Below are positions 35,536-44,545 of a DNA stretch of 64,000 nt, piece by piece (the first letter of the stretch is position 1; each line of letters starts with the position of its first letter). The stretch is from Pelagicoccus sp. SDUM812002 (lineage in GTDB: Bacteria; Verrucomicrobiota; Verrucomicrobiia; Opitutales; Opitutaceae): positions 1-64,000 of the forward strand of contig NZ_JARXHX010000008.1 in NCBI RefSeq assembly GCF_031127835.1, read 5' to 3'. The notes beneath the pieces are model-generated. The model saw nothing but the letters and a program-made list of their open reading frames with translations, ran no database searches and was not told where the DNA came from. The position numbers were made by a program, and so were the translations under genes.

Positions 35536-36807
35536 ATGAAACATAAGATTCGAGCTCTACTGTTTATATGTATAGGAATTATAGTTACAGCAAGTCCCTC
35601 TACTGCAGCGGAGAACCCCATTCTTTTCTGGAATAACCAAGTGGTTAACGCTACGCGTCTATCGCGTAATCCGCCGCCAGTCGCGGGCATCCACTTCGCG
35701 ACCTTTCATATCGCCCTGTTCGATATTGCCAACAGCTTCGAAAGGAAGCGTGAAGGTTGGTTGGTGAACGAAAAGGCTCCTGATGGTGCTAACCTGGAAG
35801 CTGCCCTAGCGGCTGCAGGCCACTTAATACTGAGTCAGCTTTGGGGCAACGTGGCGAATCCGCGAGTGATCGAGCTCGCCTACCAAACTGCTCTCTCGGA
35901 GGTACCGGAAGGAGAGTCTCGAGATGCGGGAATCGCTTGGGGTGAAGAAGTAGCGCGCCGCGTTCTTGAGAAGCGTTCGACGGCTGGACTTGGTTTGCCT
36001 AGTCAGGGCAGCTACGTGAGTAGCGAGATCGGCAAGTGGCGCGAAACGCCTCCGGGCTTCCGTCCGCCGGTGACTCCCCGACTCGGCGAGGTTGAGCCTT
36101 TCGCTCTCGAATCTTCCAAGCAGTTCCGCGCTCCGCCGCCACTCTCGCATGATTCCAAGGAATACGCCCAGGAAATCGCCTTCGTAAACAAGGTTGGGCC
36201 GCGCGACGGTGCGGAGCGTACAGAGTATCAAACTCTCAGCACTCCGTTCTGGGCGGACGATCTGGGCTCGGCCACGCCTCCGGGACACTGGAACGAAATT
36301 TGCCGAACGATAGTGCGTGGAGAGGGGATCGACGAGGACGTCTATCGGACCGCTTACATTTTTGCTATGCTCAACATCGCTGGAGCAGACGCAGGCATCA
36401 CCGCTTGGGAGACCAAGTACTACTACAGCACTTGGCGCCCTGAAACGGCAATTCGCGAAATTCGTGAGGAGGACAACCCAGTTGCCCTGCAAAACCCTGA
36501 TTTCATCCCAAACATGCCTTCCCCTGCCTTCCCGTCCTACACTTCGGGGCACAGCACCTATACCGCCGCCATGTCGCGCATGATCGAGCATTGCGTGGGC
36601 AGAGACGACATTTCTTTCTCAGTGAACTCGGATGGCCTGCCGGGTGCGGTGCGGCATTACGAAAAGCTATCCGATGCCCGACGCGAGGTTGGTATGAGCC
36701 GCGTTTGGGGTGGTATCCACGTGATGTCCGACAACATCGAAGGACAAAAAGCGGGCCTCGCGGTCGCCGACTGGATCTTCGAAAACACCCTTCAGAAAAC
36801 GAAATAA
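35536..36807 (+). CDS. Vanadium-dependent haloperoxidase-like / PAP2-superfamily enzyme, copy B
   Basis: A 423-residue exported enzyme. ATG 35536 is chosen because it starts a signal peptide (LLFICIGIIVTASPSTAA); a longer frame from 35413 would overlap the porin gene. Vanadate-pocket motifs are complete: KYYYSTWRP, PSYTSGH and SRVWGGIH. The canonical PSGH-like glycine is present here, whereas copy A has alanine at that place. The two copies align along their whole length (NPPPxxxxxFxxxHxAxxDxxN, FWADDLGS/FWADALGS), so they are paralogues that have diverged well. It lies directly upstream of UnbV copy B. Confidence 0.86.
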   Translation: MKHKIRALLFICIGIIVTASPSTAAENPILFWNNQVVNATRLSRNPPPVAGIHFATFHIALFDIANSFERKREGWLVNEKAPDGANLEAALAAAGHLILSQLWGNVANPRVIELAYQTALSEVPEGESRDAGIAWGEEVARRVLEKRSTAGLGLPSQGSYVSSEIGKWRETPPGFRPPVTPRLGEVEPFALESSKQFRAPPPLSHDSKEYAQEIAFVNKVGPRDGAERTEYQTLSTPFWADDLGSATPPGHWNEICRTIVRGEGIDEDVYRTAYIFAMLNIAGADAGITAWETKYYYSTWRPETAIREIREEDNPVALQNPDFIPNMPSPAFPSYTSGHSTYTAAMSRMIEHCVGRDDISFSVNSDGLPGAVRHYEKLSDARREVGMSRVWGGIHVMSDNIEGQKAGLAVADWIFENTLQKTK

Positions 36808-36840
36808 GACGCCAACTTAGAAATCCTACCCCTTTACGCC

Positions 36841-39800
36841 ATGAGAAACCCGTTCCCTATTCTACCAATCATTCTTGTATCTGTATCTTTAATACACGCT
36901 GATACAAGCTATACCCTGAAAAAGCTTCGCCCGCTCTCTCAAGCAGAGGAACAGGGAACGCCTTTCCTGCGCCTCGAACCTGAGAGCACGGCTATAACGT
37001 CTCGCAACGAATACAACGACCCACGGATGTGGGGCCGCTTATTTCGCGAGCTGACCTTGGGCGCATTGGAGACGGGTGTTGCGGTGGCAGACTTCGACAT
37101 GGACGGGCGTTTGGACATTTACTCCGTATCAAAGAACGGGCCCTGTTCGCTCTACTTGCAGACTGTGGACTACAAGTTTGTAGATATCGCCCGTGTTGCA
37201 GGGGTGGCTGCGGATGAGATGATCAATGGCAAGGCAGGAGCGGCCGCTGTGGACATCAACCAAGACGGTTGGATGGATATCTACCTTTGTCGCTATGACG
37301 CGCCGAATCTGCTCTTTGTGAACAATGGCGACGCGACCTTCGAGGAACGGGCGGCCGAGTACGGACTCGATATCAACGATGCTTCGGTTCATGCGAGCTT
37401 CGCCGACTACGACCGCGACGGCGATTTGGACTGCTACATCGTGACCAATATCCTAGACTTTTCGGTGAGCCCGCAAGGCAGTCGCGATTACTTGATGGAA
37501 AATCTCGGAGACGGACAGTTTCTGGACGTGACCGCTCGCTCGGGCATCTGGGGGAAGACCCAAGGCCACACCGCGATCTGGTTCGACGCCAACCAAGATG
37601 GTTGGCCGGATGTATATGTGGCCAACGATTTCGAAACGCCGGATCGCTTCTACTTGAACGAAGGAAACGGATCGTTCGTCGATGTAGTTGATGAAAGACT
37701 ACAGCACGTGACTTACTTTTCCATGGGGGCCGATTCTGGCGATTTGAACAACGATGGCTTAGTTGACTACTTCGTAGCGGACATGCGTGACCGGACACGA
37801 CAGGAGTACGTGGCGGGGATGGAGGAGATGGGTCGCGGTTTGTGGGACATGGAGCGGGTGGCGGATTTGATTCCCCAATACATGTGGAACGCGCTCTATC
37901 TCAATGCTGGAAACGATCGCTACAAGGAAATTGCTCATATGGCAGGCATGGAGGCGACGGGATGGACTTGGGCTACGCGTATGGGCGACTTCGATTGCGA
38001 CGGCCTGATCGACGTCATGTTTACGACCGGGATGATTCGCAACTTCATCGATGCGGATTTGATAGACAAGCAGAACGTGGCCCGAACGCTGCAAGCTCGA
38101 GCGGCTGTCTGGAAGAACGCTCCTCCGAGGAACGAGACGAATATGATGTTCCGGAACAATGGAAACCTAACCTTTGAAGATGTATCCAAAGAGTGGGGAA
38201 TAGACCATGACGGAATCTCTTTTGGCTGTGTCACGGCGGATATGGATGGAGATGGTGACCTGGATCTTGTTTACTCAAATTACAATGAGCCGCCGTCAAT
38301 AGTACGCAACGACTTCACGTCCGGTAATCGATTCGTAGTCGAGCTCGAAGGCGACGCCCCGAATCGACGTGGCGTCGGAGCGGAGATTACGATCGAAACG
38401 CAATCCGGGAAGCAGGTGCGACAGCTCTACGGAGAGCGCGGAATTGTATCCAGCGAGCCGGTACTGGCTTACTTCGGATTGGGTGATGAAGAGGAAGTTT
38501 CACAGTTAACGGTGCGTTGGCCCCGTGGACAAATGTCAGTGTTGGAAGACTTGCCCGCAGGGCATCGAGTAGTGATCAATGAGCCGGCGATTGATAACCC
38601 TGTGCTCAACCCCGCAGTGGTAGCGACCGCGCGAAATCCTGACGCTTTGTTTTCCGAATCTGCTCAACAGCACGGCTTGGAGTTCGAAAGCGACTTGCGG
38701 AATGTTGACGAGCTAAGCCGCCAGCGCCTGTTGCCCCGCCGCTTGAATGGACAAGGGCCTGCTTTAGCTGCGAGCGACGTCGATGGGGATGGGTATATCG
38801 ATATATTCGTATCCGGTCCGGCAGGACAAGCGGGCGTGCTTTATCTCGGAACGAGTTCTGGAGTTTATAAAAAAAGCTCTAGTCAAGCCTGGGCGAACGA
38901 AGCGGAGGCGGACGATGTGGCCGCTATCTTTTTTGACGCTAATGGTGACCAAGTTCCGGACTTGTATGTGGCCGCCAGCGGCGTGAAGCCAGAACGTGGC
39001 GACGCGCTGTTGGTCGACCGACTTTACCTCAACGATGGCAACGGATCGTTTACGCTCGCGGGTTCGGCGTTGCCTGCTGAGGGCGAAGCGACGGGAGCAG
39101 TGGCAGCTGCTGACTTCGACGGTGACGGCGATATGGATCTTTTTGTCGGAGGGCGTTTCGTTCCTGGAAAATGGCCGGAGACGCCGAGAAGCTTTTTATT
39201 TCGCAATGACGGCGGAACGTTCACCGATGTGACGGAGGCTTGGGCTCCCGGATTGAAGGACGTGGGCATGGTTACGGATGCGGCCTTCAGTGATATCGAC
39301 GCCGACGGAAAGGTCGACTTGTTGCTCGCGATCGAATGGGGGCCGATTACCTGTTTCGCGAATGACGGAAAGTCCTTCCAAGATAGAAGCTCAGCCTTGG
39401 GGCTAGCGCCTTACAAGGGTTGGTGGAGCGCTGTAGCGGTAGAGGATCTGAACGGAGACGGCCGTCTTGATATCGTAGCGGGTAATGTAGGTTTGAATAC
39501 GAAGTATCATGCTTCGACGGAGGAGCCGACGGTTGTTCTGGTCGGCGATTTCGGTGGCCAGGGCCGCAACCATATCGTGGAGGCTCAATACGATAGCGGG
39601 AGATTGTGCCCAGTGCGCGGTCGCAGCAAACTGGCCTATGCCTTTCCTTGGTTGCCGAACAAGTTTGCTACCTACCAAGACTACTCGCGCGCTTCGGTCG
39701 ACGAGATTTTCACGGTTGAGCAGCTAGGAAGAACGCGACGTTTGGAGGCTACGGAGCTGGGTAGCGGCGTATTTTTTCAAAACGCGGATGGAACGTTCAC

Positions 39801-40128
39801 CTTCGAACGATTGGGTTCCGAGGCGCAAGCCGCTCCGGTACATGCGATTTCGATCAGTGACTTTGACGGAGACGGAAATCTCGATGTGTTTTGCGCAGGA
39901 AATAATTTCGGCGCTGAGCCGAGTACGGGCCGCTTCGATGGCGGCCTAGGTATCTTACTAGCAGGAGATGGAAAAGGCTCTTTTGAGCCGATGTGGCCTA
40001 ACCAGAGCGGCATCAGCGTACCTGGCGAGACGCGGGCTTTGGCTATATTGCCGAGCAAGAATGGTAAGCCGGGCTTGCTCGTCGCTCGAACAAGCGGTCC
40101 GCTCTACTTCTTCACGCCGGTTGAGTGA
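36841..40128 (+). CDS. Large secreted VCBS/FG-GAP protein with ASPIC/UnbV domains (CRTAC1-like), copy B
   Basis: A 1095-residue exported protein with a signal peptide (ILPIILVSVSLIHA). Layout matches copy A at 28176-31634: FG-GAP propeller (DFDMDGRLDIYS, DINQDGWMDIYL, DYDRDGDLDCYI, DANQDGWPDVYV), UnbV-type segment (about 495-560, RGVGAEITIETQSG, RWPRGQMSVL) and a second propeller (DVDGDGYIDIFV, DFDGDGDMDLFV, DIDADGKVDLLL, DLNGDGRLDIVA, DFDGDGNLDVFC). It ends earlier than copy A and lacks the last UnbV-like segment. It follows haloperoxidase copy B by 33 nt, so each enzyme copy has one such protein beside it. The function of the pair is unknown. Confidence 0.87.
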   Translation: MRNPFPILPIILVSVSLIHADTSYTLKKLRPLSQAEEQGTPFLRLEPESTAITSRNEYNDPRMWGRLFRELTLGALETGVAVADFDMDGRLDIYSVSKNGPCSLYLQTVDYKFVDIARVAGVAADEMINGKAGAAAVDINQDGWMDIYLCRYDAPNLLFVNNGDATFEERAAEYGLDINDASVHASFADYDRDGDLDCYIVTNILDFSVSPQGSRDYLMENLGDGQFLDVTARSGIWGKTQGHTAIWFDANQDGWPDVYVANDFETPDRFYLNEGNGSFVDVVDERLQHVTYFSMGADSGDLNNDGLVDYFVADMRDRTRQEYVAGMEEMGRGLWDMERVADLIPQYMWNALYLNAGNDRYKEIAHMAGMEATGWTWATRMGDFDCDGLIDVMFTTGMIRNFIDADLIDKQNVARTLQARAAVWKNAPPRNETNMMFRNNGNLTFEDVSKEWGIDHDGISFGCVTADMDGDGDLDLVYSNYNEPPSIVRNDFTSGNRFVVELEGDAPNRRGVGAEITIETQSGKQVRQLYGERGIVSSEPVLAYFGLGDEEEVSQLTVRWPRGQMSVLEDLPAGHRVVINEPAIDNPVLNPAVVATARNPDALFSESAQQHGLEFESDLRNVDELSRQRLLPRRLNGQGPALAASDVDGDGYIDIFVSGPAGQAGVLYLGTSSGVYKKSSSQAWANEAEADDVAAIFFDANGDQVPDLYVAASGVKPERGDALLVDRLYLNDGNGSFTLAGSALPAEGEATGAVAAADFDGDGDMDLFVGGRFVPGKWPETPRSFLFRNDGGTFTDVTEAWAPGLKDVGMVTDAAFSDIDADGKVDLLLAIEWGPITCFANDGKSFQDRSSALGLAPYKGWWSAVAVEDLNGDGRLDIVAGNVGLNTKYHASTEEPTVVLVGDFGGQGRNHIVEAQYDSGRLCPVRGRSKLAYAFPWLPNKFATYQDYSRASVDEIFTVEQLGRTRRLEATELGSGVFFQNADGTFTFERLGSEAQAAPVHAISISDFDGDGNLDVFCAGNNFGAEPSTGRFDGGLGILLAGDGKGSFEPMWPNQSGISVPGETRALAILPSKNGKPGLLVARTSGPLYFFTPVE

Positions 40129-40185
40129 TGGCTAGGTGAAGGAGGAGGTTGTGCTTTTAGCTCTCCTTTGTTAAGCCTGAAACCC

Positions 40186-40210
40186 GTAGGGCGCGAGCGC
40201 CGCGCCCTAC
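40186..40210. terminator. Perfect hairpin between convergent genes
   Basis: GTAGGGCGCG and CGCGCCCTAC flank a 5-nt loop (AGCGC). It lies between the stop codons of UnbV copy B (plus) and the LytTR regulator (minus), where a bidirectional terminator is expected. There is no U-tract, so it may instead be a dispersed palindromic element that serves as a transcript end. Confidence 0.55.
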
Positions 40211-40228
40211 GAACAAGGTAGAGCTTAG

Positions 40229-40993
40229 CTACTTGCCAAGGAAGGGCTTAAGGGCGTCTCGGTAGGAGCGGGAGGCTGTGAGTTTTGTACCGGTCGAGAG
40301 GACGAGAGTGTGTTCGCCGTGAAAAAGTGGATGGATCTCACGTATTCTGTTTATGGACACGATCGAAGATCGTGAAATGCGGAGAAACTTTTTTGGATCG
40401 AGCTGGGCTTCGAGAGCGCTGAGTGTTTCGCGCATGAGATGGGTGGCGTTTTCGGCGTGAATCTCGACGTAGTTGTTAGCGGCGGAGATATAGTTGATCG
40501 CGTCGACGGGAAGAAGCAGGATCTTGCCTTCCGACTTGATGGGGAGTCTATCTACGGAAACGGGAGGTGCCGGATTGTAGGTGGAAATGAGGGATGCGAG
40601 CTGCTTCTGTAGGTCTGCGGAATCGCGGGACTGGTGGGCTCCGATCGCTTTCTCTAGGGCAGTGACGAAGCGGGATCGGTCGAACGGTTTGAGAAGATAG
40701 TCTATGGCGTGCAGGTCGAAAGCCTTGAGCGCGAATTCGTCGTATGCGGTAACGAAAATGATAATGGGCAGGGGGAGATCCGAGTCTTGGAGGCGTGTCG
40801 CGACCTCGATTCCGGTGAGCTCGGGCATTTGGATGTCGAGGAAGACGAGATCCGGCTTGTGCTCGGCAATCTTCTCCAACGCGCTCGCTCCGTCCGAGGC
40901 TTCGTCTGCCACGGTCACGCGACCATCCGCTTCGATGAGCGAGCGGAGGCGGCTACGGGCGAGGGATTCGTCGTCGATAATGAGGCAACGCAT
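40229..40993 (-). CDS. LytTR-family response regulator
   Basis: A 254-residue regulator with a receiver (1-120; IIDDES, D53 in LVFLDIQMPELTG, DYLLKPF) and a C-terminal LytTR DNA-binding domain (about 150-250; INYISAANNYVEIHA, LRISRSSIVSINRI). It is encoded 15 nt after a LytS-type kinase and the two are the usual two-component pair. LytTR regulators commonly control surface polysaccharides, exoproteins or adhesion. Here the adjacent divergent gene is a UnbV/VCBS surface protein, a possible target. Confidence 0.93.
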   Translation of the reverse strand: MRCLIIDDESLARSRLRSLIEADGRVTVADEASDGASALEKIAEHKPDLVFLDIQMPELTGIEVATRLQDSDLPLPIIIFVTAYDEFALKAFDLHAIDYLLKPFDRSRFVTALEKAIGAHQSRDSADLQKQLASLISTYNPAPPVSVDRLPIKSEGKILLLPVDAINYISAANNYVEIHAENATHLMRETLSALEAQLDPKKFLRISRSSIVSINRIREIHPLFHGEHTLVLSTGTKLTASRSYRDALKPFLGK

Positions 40994-41008
40994 GCGGGTG
41001 TGAGGGGG

Positions 41009-42115
41009 TTAAGTTTGACGGGCGGGTAGGCTCAGTATGGCCGTGGTGCCGGGGGATTCGGTATTGTTGGAAATCGAGAACGACTGTTGGTCTCCGTAGA
41101 GCTCCGCGAGACGGGCGCTGGTATTGGAAAGACCGATACCCCGTTTGATTTGCTCTGGCAAGCCACCACCGTTGTCGGAAACGGTGATGCGAAGCGTTCC
41201 GGAGATCAGTTCGGAAGTTATGAGCAAGGTGCCAGGTCTGGCGTGTGGAGCGATGCCGTGACGTAGGGAGTTCTCAACTACGGGTTGCAGGATGAGAGAT
41301 GGAACTTTGCAGTCCCGTGTTTCGGGAGCGATGCGGGTCTCGATGGTGAGTCGGTCGCCGAAGCGAACGCGCTCGATGTCGAGGTAGCGTTCGAGGATAG
41401 CGAGCTCTTGCGTTAGGGAGATGGTTTGGGCTCCGTCTGTTTTAAGCGTGAGGCGTAGCAGCTCGGAAAGGCGGGCGAGCATGGAGTCCGCCGCATCGAC
41501 GTCGCTGTGCATGAGAGCCGAGATGCTATGCATGGCGTTGAAGAGAAAGTGCGGATTGAGCTGAGTCTGCAGGGCTTGAAGGCGAGCTTCGGAGAGGCTT
41601 CTTTCCAGCTCAAGGGTGGCGAGCTCGCGTTCGTGGTACTTTCGGTAATAGTCGAATGCTTGGGCGACTGAGAGGATGACCCAGTACACGATGAAGTTGA
41701 AAAGGTAGGTCTTGAATAGGAGCGGTTCGGCGACTTGAGGAAAGGATGCGTAGTCTCCGATTAGCCAAGTCTGGGCTTGAGCGACCAAGGCGCGAATGAA
41801 GGCGTAGGCGAGAGCGATGAGAATGCTGGCGATGAGGTGGACCAGCATGTGCCGTGACCAACGAAGGCGTTCGATTGGGACGCGGTGGGCGAGTCGAAGC
41901 ACGATGAGGGAAAGCAAGGCCCACACGTACCAATCGGCCAGGGAGTAGGATATCGCTTGGCCCCATGATACCGGTCTCCCGGAAAGAGAGCTGGAAAGGT
42001 AGAACTGGCTGGCGAATGAGAGTCCGACTGCGGTCCAGAGCAGGAACAGCAAAACGAAGGACTTCGTGCCACCTCGGCTGGATGGGGATTTCGAATCGGT
42101 CTCGGAGGTGGCCAC
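41009..42115 (-). CDS. LytS/YpdA-type sensor histidine kinase
   Basis: A membrane kinase of the His_kinase (PF06580-like) family. Four hydrophobic helices come first (SFVLLFLLWTAVGLSFASQF; ADWYVWALLSLIVLRL; LVHLIASILIALAYAF; YLFNFIVYWVILSVAQ), then the phospho-acceptor motif LNPHFLFNAMHS, an N-box (VVENSLRHGI) and G boxes (DNGGGLPE, GIGLSNTSARL). I place the start at GTG 42115 (368 residues), because the in-frame ATG at 42235 would overlap the divergent gene starting at 42187 by 49 nt; neither start has a good ribosome-binding site. The partner regulator is 15 nt downstream. No sensor domain other than the helices is seen. Confidence 0.88.
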   Translation of the reverse strand: MATSETDSKSPSSRGGTKSFVLLFLLWTAVGLSFASQFYLSSSLSGRPVSWGQAISYSLADWYVWALLSLIVLRLAHRVPIERLRWSRHMLVHLIASILIALAYAFIRALVAQAQTWLIGDYASFPQVAEPLLFKTYLFNFIVYWVILSVAQAFDYYRKYHERELATLELERSLSEARLQALQTQLNPHFLFNAMHSISALMHSDVDAADSMLARLSELLRLTLKTDGAQTISLTQELAILERYLDIERVRFGDRLTIETRIAPETRDCKVPSLILQPVVENSLRHGIAPHARPGTLLITSELISGTLRITVSDNGGGLPEQIKRGIGLSNTSARLAELYGDQQSFSISNNTESPGTTAILSLPARQT

Positions 42116-42186
42116 GGGGTCAAGGAAAACACTCGCAATGGGTGATTGGCTAGCCTTTTTATGAGGTCGACTGGAATGCGTTTGTG

Positions 42187-43989
42187 ATGGAAAAACAGGT
42201 ACAGAAATCGGGGTCCTCGCAAGAGGGCGGCCCATCGCTGCCGCTGCTTTGCTTCACCTTGTTGGGCTCTATCGTTTTAGTGGTTTCGTGCTTTTGGCTA
42301 TTTTCGTCCGGACTTTTGTCCGAGCGCCCACCTGAACTCGAATTTCAAGAGGTGACGCAGGCCGCTGGAATTGATTTCGTGCACAATAATGGGGCGAGTT
42401 CGGATGACCTGTTGCCAGAGTCGATGGGAAGCGGCGTAGCTTTTTTCGACTGCGATCGGGATGGTGACCAAGACTTGCTTTTCGTGAATTCGACCTACTG
42501 GCCATGGGAGGGAAAGAACTTTGAAAGGGATACGACGTTGGCTTTGTATATAAACGATGGGTACGGTTCGTTTAGGGACGGGACGAAAGAATTTGGTTTG
42601 GCAGTGTCGCTCTATGGGATGGGGGTCGCAGTGGGTGACTACGACAACGACGGTTGGGTTGACGTATTCGTTACGGCGGTGGGGGAAAATCGTCTTTTTC
42701 GAAATATTGGTGGAAAGCAGTTTACGGATGTCAGCACTTCGGCCGGCGTCTCGGGCATAGCAAACGATTGGAGCTCGAGCGCGGCTTGGGTAGACTTTGA
42801 CCGTGATGGTTTGCTTGATCTCTTCGTTTGCAATTACGTGCGGTGGCCCAGGGAGTTGGGTATCGAAATGTCGTTCAAGCTCGCGGGAATTGGGCATGGA
42901 TATGGACCGCAGGTAAACTTCACCGGGACCTTCCCTTACTTGTATCTAAATAATGGGGATGGAACCTTTCGGGAGGTGGCTCGCGATAATGGCTTCGAGC
43001 TGATCGACCCTGATACAGGATTTCCGCTCGCTCGCTCGCTCGCGGTGGCTCCGGTTGACGTTGATAATGATGGTTGGCTGGATCTGGTGATCGCGAATCA
43101 CGATCGCGAGAACTTCCTTTTTCGAAACGTAAAGGATGGCCGTTTCGAGGAGGCGAGCGGGAGTTTGGAGGCTTTGGGCGCGAACAGTCAGTCGATGGGT
43201 ATCGATGCGGTCCGCTTGGAGAACGAAGGATTGCTGGGCGAAGGGGTCGGCAGCTTTGCCAACGAGTTTTCGAAGTACTACCAGAGTCTGGGTGACGAGT
43301 TGATCTTCTCAGAAGGGATTGGGGCTGAAGACAACGAGGCCGCCTTGCAGCGCTTCGGAATGTTTTTCTTCGATTGCGATCTAGACGGTCGGCTCGACAT
43401 GCTGGCGGTAAATGGCTACCTCGAGCGCAGGATCAACCAGCTCGAAGAAGGCAGGGACTTTCGCAGATCTGCCCAATTGTTTTGGAATGGCGGGGCGAGG
43501 ATGGAGCGACGCTTCGTACCGATTGCGGAGGAGGCGGGGAACAGGGACTTGTTTCAGCCGGTAGTGGGCAGGGGGGCCGCCTTCGCTGATTTCAATGGAG
43601 ATGGAGCTCTCGATTTCGTGATAACGCAAAACGGGGGGCGGCCGCTGCTCCTGCAGAGTCGTAGCGGCGGCGAGAACAATTGGGTACGTATACAACTTGT
43701 GGGTACTGAGAGCAACCGGGACGCTATTGGAGCTGAAGTAGAGTTAAGAATCGGGAATCGCTCGCTCAGCAGAAGGGTGATGCCGACTCGGAGTTATCTT
43801 TCGCAATCGGAGTCGCTGCTGACTTTTGGTTTGGGTAAGGCCTGGAAGGTGCGCGAGGCGATCGTCAGGTGGCCGAATGGCTTGGTGGAGCGGTTTGAAA
43901 CAATCCCTCTACGGGAACTCGTTGTGCTGGTGGAAGGCCAAGGAGTCGCTCCTGGTCGGGAGGAGTTGGCAGCTCGCGCTCCAAGGTGA
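42187..43989 (+). CDS. Membrane-anchored VCBS/ASPIC-UnbV (CRTAC1-like) protein
   Basis: A 600-residue protein with one N-terminal membrane helix or uncleaved signal (about 18-40, LLCFTLLGSIVLVVSCFWLF), an FG-GAP propeller (DCDRDGDQDLLF, DYDNDGWVDVFV, DFDRDGLLDLFV, DVDNDGWLDLVI, DCDLDGRLDMLA, DFNGDGALDFVI) and a C-terminal ASPIC/UnbV domain (RDAIGAEVELRIGN, VRWPNGLVERF). This is the compact CRTAC1 layout with one propeller. ATG 42187 is preferred over GTG 42184. It is divergent from the LytS kinase gene by about 70 nt and may be regulated by that system. Confidence 0.87.
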   Translation: MEKQVQKSGSSQEGGPSLPLLCFTLLGSIVLVVSCFWLFSSGLLSERPPELEFQEVTQAAGIDFVHNNGASSDDLLPESMGSGVAFFDCDRDGDQDLLFVNSTYWPWEGKNFERDTTLALYINDGYGSFRDGTKEFGLAVSLYGMGVAVGDYDNDGWVDVFVTAVGENRLFRNIGGKQFTDVSTSAGVSGIANDWSSSAAWVDFDRDGLLDLFVCNYVRWPRELGIEMSFKLAGIGHGYGPQVNFTGTFPYLYLNNGDGTFREVARDNGFELIDPDTGFPLARSLAVAPVDVDNDGWLDLVIANHDRENFLFRNVKDGRFEEASGSLEALGANSQSMGIDAVRLENEGLLGEGVGSFANEFSKYYQSLGDELIFSEGIGAEDNEAALQRFGMFFFDCDLDGRLDMLAVNGYLERRINQLEEGRDFRRSAQLFWNGGARMERRFVPIAEEAGNRDLFQPVVGRGAAFADFNGDGALDFVITQNGGRPLLLQSRSGGENNWVRIQLVGTESNRDAIGAEVELRIGNRSLSRRVMPTRSYLSQSESLLTFGLGKAWKVREAIVRWPNGLVERFETIPLRELVVLVEGQGVAPGREELAARAPR

Positions 43990-44046
43990 GACAGAACTGG
44001 CGAAGGGTAAGGAGAATGAACCTGCATCTATTCCCAGAACGAAAAA

Positions 44047-44071
44047 GGCTTAGCGCCTGAGGCGCTAAGCC
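44047..44071 (-). terminator. Rho-independent terminator on the minus strand
   Basis: Read on the minus strand, GGCTTAGCGCC, a TCA loop and GGCGCTAAGCC are followed by TTTTTCG. It lies 9 nt downstream of the tRNA-Gly fragment in the same direction, so it is most simply the original terminator of that tRNA. The stem may also end the plus-strand gene finishing at 43989. Confidence 0.85.
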
Positions 44072-44079
44072 ATGGAAAG

Positions 44080-44123
44080 TGGTGCGGGTAGACGGAATCG
44101 AACCGACGCAACCAGTTTGGAAG
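44080..44123 (-). pseudogene. tRNA-Gly(UCC) 3' half; probable attachment-site remnant
   Basis: The minus strand reads as the 3' half of a tRNA: anticodon loop CTTCCAA (U33, anticodon UCC, A37), 3' anticodon stem ACTGG, four-nt variable loop, T arm with loop TTCGATT, acceptor strand TACCCGC, discriminator A and encoded CCA. The T stem has one mismatch. Upstream on the minus strand the sequence stops matching a tRNA right at the anticodon loop, and no 5' half is found within the next 400 nt. Tyrosine-recombinase elements typically insert at tRNA 3' ends and leave such duplicated halves. Because the natural terminator lies beside this piece, the foreign DNA should be on the higher-coordinate side. 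Confidence 0.8.
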
Positions 44124-44149
44124 ACACTTTTGGGCTTTCATAAGTGTCT
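44122..44149. repeat. Inverted repeat at the tRNA junction
   Basis: AGACACTT (44122-44129) and AAGTGTCT (44142-44149) flank a 12-nt spacer, starting exactly where the tRNA similarity ends. A further GACACTTGGA lies at about 44189. Such repeats beside an attachment core are consistent with recombinase arm or core sites, but no integrase gene is in the window to test this. Confidence 0.5.
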
Positions 44150-44545
44150 CAATTGGAGAGACCTAACGTTTACTATGACACCAGTTTGACACTTGGAGGT
44201 CAAACCGGAATTTCGGAATAAACCGCTGTTCGGCATAGTACTTACTCGAAATCTTTTCCTCATTTCCGCAATGAGCTGAAGATATCGTCAAATAGGTTAC
44301 TATTTTTAGCCTCTGGAAGCTATTCGGAGCTGTTTGGCGATTGAGACCATGTTTAGGGGATTGCGATTAGCTATTATTATTTAGCTTAGGGTGTCTAGGC
44401 TAGTTTCTGTGTACAGCTACTGTGGATACACTCGCTAAAAAAACATAAACGCATGGTGTAGAGTGAATTCTTCATTGCCAGATGAGTAATTCGCGGCCTC
44501 CTTACCTAGCTCTTTCTGTGCCTAAAACAACTTCGAGCTGAGCGA
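44150..44545. other. AT-rich intergenic region upstream of the export locus
   Basis: About 400 nt with no open frame of interest. It is more AT-rich than its surroundings (for example TTAGCTATTATTATTTAGC at about 44366) and must contain the promoter for the TolC-to-giant-protein gene run. I could not assign -35/-10 boxes with confidence. One TGGATAC copy lies at about 44424. Confidence 0.4.

Noticed and set aside
44080-44123. A complete tRNA-Gly gene
   Set aside because: Only the 3' half matches; the D arm, acceptor 5' strand and 5' anticodon stem are missing upstream on the minus strand, and no intron-split 5' half is found nearby.
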